DNA of 14,468 nt from contig CAMYZR010000011.1 in NCBI GenBank assembly GCA_947303905.1, forward strand, positions 1 through 14,468, given 5' to 3'. A program made the position numbers and the translations under genes. Of this stretch, positions 5,715 through 11,913 are shown one piece after another (position 1 is the first letter of the stretch; the number at the start of each line of letters is the position of its first letter). This DNA comes from an uncultured Atopobiaceae bacterium. Its GTDB lineage: Bacteria > Actinomycetota > Coriobacteriia > Coriobacteriales > Atopobiaceae. The notes beneath the pieces were generated by a model. It was not told the DNA's origin. It saw nothing but the letters and a program-made list of their open reading frames with translations, and ran no database searches.

Positions 5715-6368
5715 GTGATAGAGGGTGCGATTTTTGACATGGACGGCTTGATGTTCGACACTGAGCCCATCTGGACAAGGACGTGGGCGCCTGTGCTGGC
5801 GACCATCGGCATCGAGTATCCCGAAGGCCTCGCCGATGCGGTGCGTGGCACATCGGGCAAGACGATGGAGGCGGTCATCAGCCGCTTTGCCCCCGAGGCC
5901 GATGCGGCCTACGTGCGCGAGAAGGCCTACGAGATGGTGCACGAGGAGCTGCAGAAGGGCGCTCCCAAGAAGCCTGGCCTCGACGAGTTGCTTGCCTACC
6001 TCAAGGAGCAGGGCATTCCCATGGCCGTCGCCTCGTCCAGTTCGCTCGAGGCCATCGGGCTGAACCTTACCAACGGCGGCGTGCGCGAGTACTTCAGTGA
6101 GCTCTTCACGGGCGTGGGCATGGCCAATCCCAAGCCCGCGCCTGACATCTTCCTCAACACGGCAGCTGCGATGGGTGTCGACCCGGCGCACACGCTGGTC
6201 TTCGAGGACAGCCTCTCGGGCGTGCGCGCTGGCGTGGCAGGTGGCTTCATCACCGTGATGGTGCCCGACATGCTGGCTCCCGACGACTTCGCGCGCGAGA
6301 ATGCGGCCGCCATCTGCAAGGACCTGTTCGAGGTGCGCGACCTGCTTGCTGCAGGCAAGCTGGGGTAG
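5715..6368 (+). CDS. HAD-family hydrolase, beta-phosphoglucomutase/sugar-phosphatase-like
   Basis: A 217-residue haloacid dehalogenase-superfamily enzyme. Motif I DMDGLMFDTE (about residues 8-17) carries the nucleophile Asp8 and the acid/base Asp10. The helical cap (residues about 20-90) is of the C1 type. Motif II is ASSSS (about 109-113). Motif III is the lysine in NPKPAPDIF. Motif IV VFEDSLSG supplies the Mg2+-binding acids. This set matches the beta-phosphoglucomutase/sugar-phosphate phosphatase group (YcjU, YniC, GPH-like); mutase and phosphatase cannot be told apart here. The start is the GTG at 5715, nine bases after GGAGG at 5701; the frame runs open to 5580 but overlaps the glmM terminator. 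It ends 12 bp before the stop of the convergent deacetylase gene with no terminator between. Confidence 0.9.
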   Translation: MIEGAIFDMDGLMFDTEPIWTRTWAPVLATIGIEYPEGLADAVRGTSGKTMEAVISRFAPEADAAYVREKAYEMVHEELQKGAPKKPGLDELLAYLKEQGIPMAVASSSSLEAIGLNLTNGGVREYFSELFTGVGMANPKPAPDIFLNTAAAMGVDPAHTLVFEDSLSGVRAGVAGGFITVMVPDMLAPDDFARENAAAICKDLFEVRDLLAAGKLG

Positions 6369-6380
6369 GACGGTCTGGCG

Positions 6381-7298
6381 CTAGTTGCCGATGCCGTGGT
6401 GGGGAGCCGGCGTGCTGCGGTCGAGCGGCGCAAAGGTGTAGCCCTCGCTCTTAAAGTACTCGATGATGCGAGGCAGCGCTTCGACGGTGGTCTCCTTGTT
6501 CGCGCCGTCGTGCATGAGGAACACGATCTTCGTGTAGCCGTAGCTGGTGTCGGCCTTTGTCGCCTCCACGAGCTCGTCTGCCGTGTGCTTGGCGCCGTCA
6601 CCGCAGCTTGCGTCCCAGTCGTAGTACTGGTAGCCCCGATCGAGGACATCCGGCGCAAGCGTTGACATGATGCCGGTGCAGTAGTTGGCCGAGACCGTGT
6701 TGGACGACCCGCCGGGGAAGCGGATGAAGCAGGGCACGTAGCCGATCTGGTCCTCCACGATTGCCGCGATGGCATCGAGGTCCTCCCAGTAGGCGTCGTA
6801 CGAGGCATATACCTGCGCATAGTCGTGCGAGTAGGTGTGCATGCCGATGGTGTGGCCGCGGCGGTAGCACTCGGAGATCATGTCCAGGTAGTCTGGATTG
6901 ATGGCCGTGACAAAAAAGGCGGCCTTGATGCCGTACTCGTCAAGGATGTCGAGCACAGCCTGCGTGTTCTCGGAAGGACCGTCGTCAAAGGTGAGATAGA
7001 CCACCTTGGTGTCACTCTCGTCGTAGCTCCACTCCGTGCGCGCGGGGTCGAGGGCAAACTCGGCATTGCGTGGGTCGGGTTGGTCCGTCTCGGCCTCCGG
7101 TACCAGTTCGGCTTCCTTCTCCTCGGGAGATTCGTTCTGCATCTTGTCCATGACGACCACCTCTTGCGTGGCGGGTTTCTCCTTGGGCTCCTCGGCCTTA
7201 TGGGGGCGGCAGAGGGCCATGGCCAGCGTACCGGCGAGAAGGGCGACGCAGAGGCAGGCGATGAGGTACGCGAGCTGGTTGTTCTTGCGCGAGGACAT
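6381..7298 (-). CDS. Membrane-anchored polysaccharide deacetylase (NodB domain)
   Basis: A 305-residue protein that probably removes N-acetyl groups from peptidoglycan or another cell-surface polysaccharide. An N-terminal hydrophobic segment (about residues 8-30) acts as signal anchor. A hydrophilic, acidic linker rich in E, K and P (about 33-95) places the catalytic domain outside the membrane. The NodB motifs follow in order: TFDDGP at 103-108 (catalytic base Asp105, metal ligand Asp106), HTYSH with metal ligands His154 and His158, RFPGG at 193-197, DWD at 227-229, and LMHDG with His263. All key residues are present, so it should be active. The start at 7298 has AAGGAG upstream. It is a single gene converging on the HAD gene. 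Substrate is inferred from family; glmM upstream is a loose thematic link only. Confidence 0.92.
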   Translation of the reverse strand: MSSRKNNQLAYLIACLCVALLAGTLAMALCRPHKAEEPKEKPATQEVVVMDKMQNESPEEKEAELVPEAETDQPDPRNAEFALDPARTEWSYDESDTKVVYLTFDDGPSENTQAVLDILDEYGIKAAFFVTAINPDYLDMISECYRRGHTIGMHTYSHDYAQVYASYDAYWEDLDAIAAIVEDQIGYVPCFIRFPGGSSNTVSANYCTGIMSTLAPDVLDRGYQYYDWDASCGDGAKHTADELVEATKADTSYGYTKIVFLMHDGANKETTVEALPRIIEYFKSEGYTFAPLDRSTPAPHHGIGN

Positions 7299-7346
7299 AG
7301 GTGCTCCTTGGGACCGTGCGCGATGCTGCTTGGTGGCTGCCGCAAG

Positions 7347-7355
7347 ACCATAGCA
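7347..7355 (-). promoter_or_regulatory. Possible extended -10 promoter of the deacetylase gene
   Basis: On the minus strand TGCTATGGT (7355 to 7347) has the TGnTAnnnT form and lies about 50 bp before the start codon, just past the mtlA terminator. No clear -35 is seen. Confidence 0.35.
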
Positions 7356-7371
7356 CATGCAGCGTGGATGC

Positions 7372-7414
7372 AAAAAGAGGCGCCGAAGTGGCCTTTCGAC
7401 CGCTCCGGCGCCTC
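7372..7414 (-). terminator. Rho-independent terminator of mtlA
   Basis: On the minus strand a 15-bp stem (7414-7400 with 7391-7377, one G-T and one mismatch) has an 8-nt loop and ends in TTTTT (complement of 7376-7372). It lies about 47 bp past the mtlA stop and separates mtlA from the deacetylase gene. Confidence 0.88.
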
Positions 7415-7461
7415 CGCACGTACCTGGCATCAGGATGCTGCCAGGTTGGAAGGGAAGGGGG

Positions 7462-9321
7462 CTAGCTCAAGATCTGCAGCAGCCAGTCAACGTCGGTGGT
7501 GGTGCGCATCTTCTCGACGACTTCCTCGTCCTCGAGGGCGCGGGCGACGTTGGCCAGGACCTGCAGGTGCTCTCCGCCGGCGCCGGCGATGCCGAAGACC
7601 AGGTAGGCCTTCTCCTCGCCCCAATCGACGCCCTCGGGATACTGGTGCAGGGTGACGCAGGTCTTCTTGACGGAGTCCTTGGCCTCGTTGGTGCCGTGCG
7701 GGATGGCGACGCCCATGCCCATGTAGACGCTCTGGACGCGCTCGCGCTCGAACATGGCGTCGATGTAGCCTGCGTCAACGGCGCCGTGAGCCATCAGCAG
7801 CTCGCCGGAGGCGCGGATTGCCTCCTCCTTGGTGACGGACGGGCAACCGATCTTGATGCCCTCGCGATCGATGGCGATGCTGGGCTGGGTCGGAGTCTCG
7901 ATCTTCTTGACGAGCTCGTCCTGGTCGGTCTCGCCGACGCCGGCTGCAGCGGAGGCAGCCACGAGCGAGTTGTACAGGCCGTCGAGGTTGGGGTCGGACA
8001 GGAAGTTGTTGATGACCACGAACTGGGCCTGCGGGGCGCTCTTGCGGGCGCGGTCGGCCAGGTTGGCCTGCACGACGACGATGCGGGCGTCAGCAGGAAC
8101 CTCGTCCACGGAGGCATGCTCGACGATGAGGTCGGGGCGGTCGAGCTTGATGCGGTTGCGGAAGCGGGTGGCGCCCATGGCGGAGGAGCCCATGCCAGCG
8201 TCGCAGGCGAAGATGATCTTGTCGCCGAAGCCAGCCTTGGCGTCTGCGGGGGAGTCGCCAGCCTTCATGCTGGAGACGGCCGCCTGGGCACCGGCGAGGT
8301 CGGAGACGTCAGAGGCGCGAACGATGGGCGAGGCGATCAGGAAGGACACGGCAGCGCCGGCAAGCACGCCGAGCAGGATCATGATGGTCTGGCCCTGGGG
8401 CGCCATGGCGAGGAAGGCGATGATGGAGCCGGGGGAGGCGGGGCCGACGAGGCCGAGGCCAAAGATGCTGAACAGCAGGATGGAGACGATGTTGCCCACG
8501 ATGGGGGCGATGATGACCCTGGGGTTCATGAGCACGTAGGGGAAGTAGATCTCATGGATGCCGCCGAGGAAGTGAATGATGACGGCGCCAGGAGCGGACT
8601 GCTTGGTCGCCTCGTCCTTGCAGAAGAGGCAGTAGGCGAGGAGGACGCCGAGGCCGGGGCCGGGGTTGGACTCGAGCATGTACATGATGGACTGGCCAGC
8701 GGTCTTGGCCTGCTCGGTTGCGATGGGCACGAAGACGCCGTTGCCGATGGCGTTGTTGAGGAACAGCACCTTAGCGGGCTCGATGAAGACGGCCAGCAGG
8801 GGCAGCAGGTGAGCATTGACGAGCATCTCGACGCCTGCCTGCAGGACGACCAGGATGCCGCCCATGAAGGGGCCGACTCCCCAGTAACCGGCGATGGCAA
8901 GCAGCATGCCGAGGATGCCGAGCGAGAAGTTGTCGACGAGCATCTCGAGGCCAGCGGGCTTCCAGGTGCTAGCGAACTCGTCCCACTTCTTGATGATGAG
9001 GCCAGCGAGCGGGCCCATGAGCATGGCGCCCATGAGCATGGTGTACTCGGATCCGATGATGGCGCCCATGACGGCGACCGATCCGATGACGCGACCGCGC
9101 TGGCCGGCGATGGCCTGGCCACCCTGGCCAGCGATCAGAACGGGAATCAGGTACTTGAGGATGGGGCCGACCATCTCGGCCAGCGAGGCGTTGGGCAGCC
9201 AGCCCGTCTCGATAAAGAGTGCCGTGAGGAAGCCCCACGCGATAAAGGCACCGATGTTGGGCATGACCATGCCGCTGAGGAACTTGCCGAACTTGGCAAC
9301 CCCCGCTCGAATGTCTGCCAT
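7462..9321 (-). CDS. mtlA: PTS mannitol-specific transporter, fused IICBA
   Basis: This protein takes up mannitol and phosphorylates it to mannitol-1-phosphate. At 619 residues it is close to E. coli MtlA (637), with all three domains in the same order. The IIC membrane domain (about 1-335) has many hydrophobic segments and the GGIHEIYFPYVLM signature, with Glu257 in the GIHE substrate motif. The IIB domain (about 365-460) has CDAGMGSSAMG, making Cys373 the phosphocysteine. The IIA domain (about 475-619) has MGVAIPHGTNEAKDSV, making His542 the first phosphorylation site. The start at 9321 follows AAGGAGAGGGAA; an in-frame ATG at 9363 lacks a site. The gene is single and divergent from the Zn dehydrogenase, with a strong terminator. 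No mtlD lies beside it. Regulation probably involves the DeoR protein at 11021 and the repeats upstream. Sorbitol or another hexitol as substrate cannot be excluded. Confidence 0.95.
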   Translation of the reverse strand: MADIRAGVAKFGKFLSGMVMPNIGAFIAWGFLTALFIETGWLPNASLAEMVGPILKYLIPVLIAGQGGQAIAGQRGRVIGSVAVMGAIIGSEYTMLMGAMLMGPLAGLIIKKWDEFASTWKPAGLEMLVDNFSLGILGMLLAIAGYWGVGPFMGGILVVLQAGVEMLVNAHLLPLLAVFIEPAKVLFLNNAIGNGVFVPIATEQAKTAGQSIMYMLESNPGPGLGVLLAYCLFCKDEATKQSAPGAVIIHFLGGIHEIYFPYVLMNPRVIIAPIVGNIVSILLFSIFGLGLVGPASPGSIIAFLAMAPQGQTIMILLGVLAGAAVSFLIASPIVRASDVSDLAGAQAAVSSMKAGDSPADAKAGFGDKIIFACDAGMGSSAMGATRFRNRIKLDRPDLIVEHASVDEVPADARIVVVQANLADRARKSAPQAQFVVINNFLSDPNLDGLYNSLVAASAAAGVGETDQDELVKKIETPTQPSIAIDREGIKIGCPSVTKEEAIRASGELLMAHGAVDAGYIDAMFERERVQSVYMGMGVAIPHGTNEAKDSVKKTCVTLHQYPEGVDWGEEKAYLVFGIAGAGGEHLQVLANVARALEDEEVVEKMRTTTDVDWLLQILS

Positions 9322-9346
9322 TTCCCTCTCCTTCCAGATGAGGATC

Positions 9347-9378
9347 TGTCGTTTGAAGTGCAAGGTGTTGAAACGACA
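9347..9378 (-). promoter_or_regulatory. 8-bp inverted repeat at the predicted mtlA transcription start
   Basis: TGTCGTTT (9347-9354) and AAACGACA (9371-9378) are perfectly complementary, with 16 bases between. With the -10 proposed at 9390-9385, transcription would begin near 9378, so the mtlA mRNA would start with this hairpin. It could equally be a DNA operator just downstream of the promoter. Confidence 0.45.
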
Positions 9379-9384
9379 ATTAGG

Positions 9385-9413
9385 AGTCTATTACTGTCAA
9401 AACAAAAGTTCAA
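9385..9413 (-). promoter_or_regulatory. Predicted mtlA promoter
   Basis: On the minus strand TTGAAC (9413-9408) and TAGACT (9390-9385) are separated by 17 bp, in an A+T-rich stretch unlike the surrounding genes. A better -35 (TTGACA) lies a little closer to the gene but has no fitting -10. Confidence 0.5.
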
Positions 9414-9534
9414 GAAGGAAATGGGGAATTGCACCCATTGGCAAAGATAAGACCTGCAAACGGGCATAAAACACAGGCAAGTGGCGCTATTTAGCTTGCA
9501 GCGTTGGACAAAACGGAAATTTTCGCAACAACAC

Positions 9535-9562
9535 TTGACGTTATTGAAACAATAAATACAAT
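9535..9562 (+). promoter_or_regulatory. Promoter of the Zn dehydrogenase with an operator-like palindrome in its spacer
   Basis: TTGACG (9535-9540) and TACAAT (9557-9562) are 16 bp apart, a good sigma-70-type promoter about 75 bp before the start codon. The spacer contains TTATTG-AAA-CAATAA (9541-9555), a perfect 6-bp palindrome. A repressor bound there would block RNA polymerase directly. Confidence 0.65.
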
Positions 9563-9596
9563 GTGGTTAAGGTGTTGGAACGAAAGTACGTACATC

Positions 9597-9616
9597 GGCA
9601 CAACAAGGGATGTGCC
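9597..9616 (+). other. Hairpin in the leader of the Zn dehydrogenase mRNA
   Basis: GGCACA-ACAAGGGA-TGTGCC has 6 paired bases and an 8-base loop and ends 20 bp before the start codon, just ahead of the ribosome site. Role unknown; it could affect translation or mRNA stability. Confidence 0.35.
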
Positions 9617-9636
9617 GCTCGAGAAGGGAACGTCGC

Positions 9637-10902
9637 ATGAAGGCAAAGGCAGTAAGGCTGCACGCTGCTATGGATCTGCGCCTGGAGGAGATCGAGCTGC
9701 CCGAGATCGCCGACGACGAGATGCTGGTCGAGGTTATCTCCGACTCCATTTGCATGTCTACCTACAAGATGGCCAAGCTCGGCACCGATCACAAGCGCGT
9801 CCACGATGACGCCGCGGAGCATCCGCCCATCACTGGCCATGAGTTCGCGGGCAACATCGTGAAGGTGGGCGCCAAGTACGCCGACCTCTACAAGCCCGGC
9901 CAGAAGTTCACAATTCAGCCGGCCATTAACTACAAGGGTTCCATGGACTCTCCTGGCTACTCCTACGAGTTCTGCGGTGGCGACGCAACCTACTGCATCT
10001 TGCCCCAGGAGATCTTTGCAACCAACAGCTTCCTCGTGTACGAGGGCGAGGCCTACTATCAGGCGTCGCTGGCCGAGCCTCTGTCCTGCTCCATCGGTGC
10101 CCTCAACGCGGCGTATCACACGCAGATGGGCGTCTATATCCATGAGATGGGCATCCGCGAGGGCGGCAACCTTGCCATTACCGCCGGAGCCGGCCCGATG
10201 GGCCTTGGTGCGCTCACCTATGCGCTGCATCGCGACCGCAAGCCCGGGCTGCTCGTGGTGACCGACATCAACCAGGAGCGCCTCGACCGCGCCGCAAGCC
10301 TCTTCCCGCCTGAGCAGGTCAAGGAGGAGACAGGTGTCGAGCTGCACTTTGTCAACACGGGCAACAAGGAAGACCCCGTGGCCGAGCTGCGCGCCATCAC
10401 GGGCGGCAAGGGCTACGATGACGTGCTCTGCTACGCCCCGGTGGCTGCGGTCATCGAGCAGTCCAGCGCCATTCTGGGCCGCGACGGCTGCCTCAACTTC
10501 TTTGCAGGTCCCACCGACACGCAGTTCAAGGCGCCCATCAACTTCTATGACGTGCACTACAACTCCACGCACGTCATGGGCACCACTGGCGGCAACACGG
10601 CCGACATGATCGAGTCGCTCGAGCTGACGGCAGCCGGCCGCATCGACCCGGCCGTCATGGTCACCCATATCGGCGGTCTGGATGCTGCGGCTGAGACCAC
10701 TTGCAACCTGCCGGGCATCCCCGGTGGCAAGAAGCTCATCTACACGCACATCTCCATGCCGCTCATCGCCCTGGATGACCTGCGGAGTAAGGCCGACGAG
10801 GACGAGCGCTATGCAGCCCTGGCCGACATCGTCGAGGCCAACAACGGCCTGTGGTGTCCGGCGGCCGAGCGCTTCCTGCTCGAGAACTGGAACGAGGACT
10901 AA
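9637..10902 (+). CDS. Zn-dependent medium-chain dehydrogenase, L-sorbose-1-phosphate reductase (SorE)-like
   Basis: A 421-residue medium-chain alcohol dehydrogenase. The pattern SDSICMSTYKMAK ... GHEFAGNIVKVG is that of SorE-type proteins, which interconvert L-sorbose-1-phosphate and glucitol-6-phosphate; this match is from memory of the family. Catalytic-zinc candidates are Cys39, His68-Glu69 (GHE) and Glu147 (LAEPLSC). The four-cysteine structural-zinc lobe is absent, as in this subgroup. The Rossmann motif GAGPMG is at 184-189, and Asp210 at the end of the next strand suggests NAD(H) preference. The C-terminal NLPGIPGGKKLIYT is also subgroup-like. The start at 9637 has GAAGGGA upstream; an ATG at 9610 falls in the leader hairpin. 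It is divergent from mtlA and followed by a DeoR regulator. Here it may act on the hexitol phosphate made by MtlA, replacing MtlD; this is an inference. Confidence 0.88.
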   Translation: MKAKAVRLHAAMDLRLEEIELPEIADDEMLVEVISDSICMSTYKMAKLGTDHKRVHDDAAEHPPITGHEFAGNIVKVGAKYADLYKPGQKFTIQPAINYKGSMDSPGYSYEFCGGDATYCILPQEIFATNSFLVYEGEAYYQASLAEPLSCSIGALNAAYHTQMGVYIHEMGIREGGNLAITAGAGPMGLGALTYALHRDRKPGLLVVTDINQERLDRAASLFPPEQVKEETGVELHFVNTGNKEDPVAELRAITGGKGYDDVLCYAPVAAVIEQSSAILGRDGCLNFFAGPTDTQFKAPINFYDVHYNSTHVMGTTGGNTADMIESLELTAAGRIDPAVMVTHIGGLDAAAETTCNLPGIPGGKKLIYTHISMPLIALDDLRSKADEDERYAALADIVEANNGLWCPAAERFLLENWNED

Positions 10903-10915
10903 TCGGCTGCGTGGC

Positions 10916-10945
10916 GTGCGGCGGGCGTCAAGGCGCCCGCCGCGC
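10916..10945 (+). terminator. Hairpin after the Zn dehydrogenase, weak terminator or attenuating structure
   Basis: A perfect 10-bp core, GCGGCGGGCG / CGCCCGCCGC, extended by two pairs, has loop TCAAGG and starts 13 bp after the stop. The following GCTCCTT is a poor U-run, so some readthrough into the deoR-type gene is likely. Confidence 0.55.
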
Positions 10946-11020
10946 TCCTTATGGGGTGGTGATGCTCTCATGCTGTATCATAGTGAAGATACTCAGATGA
11001 TTGGGAGTGGGGTATGCAGC

Positions 11021-11779
11021 ATGGCGATGGCAGAGCGTAGGGATTCCCTCGTCGAGTTCGTCAACAGTGAGGGAAGCGTTACGTTTGCCCAGATAAAGCG
11101 CAGGTTTCCTGACGTGAGCGAGATGACGTTGCGTACCGACCTCAAGGCGCTCGACCAGCAGCACCAGATCATTCGCGTGCATGGCGGAGCCAAGTCCGTG
11201 GGCTTTGCCGTGGGCACGGACGACCTTCTGGCCCGCCGTGTGGGCAGGCGCTCGGCTGAGAAGACCGATATCGCCAAGAAGGCCGCCACGCTCATCGCCC
11301 CGGGGCACACCATCTTCATCGACTCGGGAAGCAGCACCACGGCGCTCGCGGCCGCAATCGAGGACATGGAGCTTCTGGTCTTCACCAACTCCCTCACCGT
11401 CGCGTCCGAGCTGGCCAAGCTCGAGCACGTGATGGCCTACCTGATCGGCGGCAGACTCAACCGCTACTCAATGAGCACCACCGGAGCGCGCGCCATCGAG
11501 GCCGTACGGTCCAAGAGCTTTGACCAGGTGTTTCTGGGTGTCACGGGCTGCCAGCGCAAGGAGGGGTTCTCGTGCGGATCGGATGACGAGGCGGTCTTCA
11601 AGCAGACGCTCGTCGAACGCTCGCACGAGTGCATCGTGCTCATGGACTCCAGCAAGGAGGACCGATCCTCGACCTTTAAGATTTGCGACCTGCGTGATGT
11701 CGACGTCGTGGTGTCGGACGGCGGTGTCTCCAGCGAGTTCTCCCGCGCCTGCGAGGACCGTGGCGTGACGCTTCTGTAA
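11021..11779 (+). CDS. DeoR/GlpR-family transcriptional regulator of sugar metabolism
   Basis: A 252-residue regulator with the two-part DeoR layout. The N-terminal winged helix-turn-helix (about residues 4-58) includes FAQIKRRFPDVSEMTLRTDLKAL and the family-typical end QIIRVHGGAKS. The C-terminal sugar-phosphate sensor domain (about 75-230) includes IFIDSGSSTTALA, VFTNSLTVASEL, LIGGRLN, FLGVTGC and LMDSSKED. The effector is probably a phosphorylated sugar or hexitol. The start at 11021 (ATG, giving MAMAERRDSL) matches the usual family N-terminus; in-frame ATGs at 10997 and 10970 would add 8 or 17 residues and cannot be excluded, as ribosome sites are weak throughout. It follows the Zn dehydrogenase by 118 bp across a weak terminator. 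Its likely targets are the promoters at 9322-9636, and possibly its own. Confidence 0.92.
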   Translation: MAMAERRDSLVEFVNSEGSVTFAQIKRRFPDVSEMTLRTDLKALDQQHQIIRVHGGAKSVGFAVGTDDLLARRVGRRSAEKTDIAKKAATLIAPGHTIFIDSGSSTTALAAAIEDMELLVFTNSLTVASELAKLEHVMAYLIGGRLNRYSMSTTGARAIEAVRSKSFDQVFLGVTGCQRKEGFSCGSDDEAVFKQTLVERSHECIVLMDSSKEDRSSTFKICDLRDVDVVVSDGGVSSEFSRACEDRGVTLL

Positions 11780-11839
11780 ACCAGTTACTGTCGGCTATGC
11801 TATGCACCGCATGTTTCCATCCACAGGAAAACGAGCGCA

Positions 11840-11868
11840 TTAAAAGTACCAGCTAGTTGGCGTAGATT
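11840..11868 (+). promoter_or_regulatory. Possible adhE promoter
   Basis: TTAAAA (11840-11845) and TAGATT (11863-11868) are 17 bp apart, each matching 4 of 6 consensus bases. This places the start about 40 bp before adhE. No Rex-like (TTGTGAA-N-TTCACAA) palindrome is visible, and I see no terminator for the preceding regulator gene in 11780-11839. Confidence 0.4.
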
Positions 11869-11913
11869 ATCGTTAGTGTACGCCTAGGAAGTTCGACCGA
11901 AGGAGGAATGCTG

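Larger units (their letters stand above)
9322..9636. other. 315-bp divergent control region between mtlA and the Zn dehydrogenase
   Basis: There is no gene here. It is markedly A+T-rich compared with its neighbours and carries one promoter for each divergent gene. Three inverted repeats are present: 9347-9378, 9541-9555 and 9597-9616. Related half-sites of the form TTGAAAC recur at 9368-9374 and 9544-9550, with a variant TTGGAAC near 9575. This is the expected target of the DeoR-family regulator encoded after the dehydrogenase. Confidence 0.6.

Noticed and set aside
7357..9450. 697-residue plus-strand frame opposite mtlA
   Set aside because: It is a mirror frame in register with mtlA, has no ribosome site or domain, and runs through the mtlA terminator.
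9541..10971. 476-residue minus-strand frame opposite the Zn dehydrogenase
   Set aside because: It is a mirror frame in register with a clearly recognised gene and overlaps the divergent promoter.
10682..11020. Long N-terminal extension of the DeoR regulator
   Set aside because: It overlaps the dehydrogenase gene in another frame and crosses the hairpin at 10916-10945; the family N-terminus begins near 11021.
11780..11913. Rex operator upstream of adhE
   Set aside because: No TTGTGAA / TTCACAA palindrome is present; only a weak promoter-like pair is visible.
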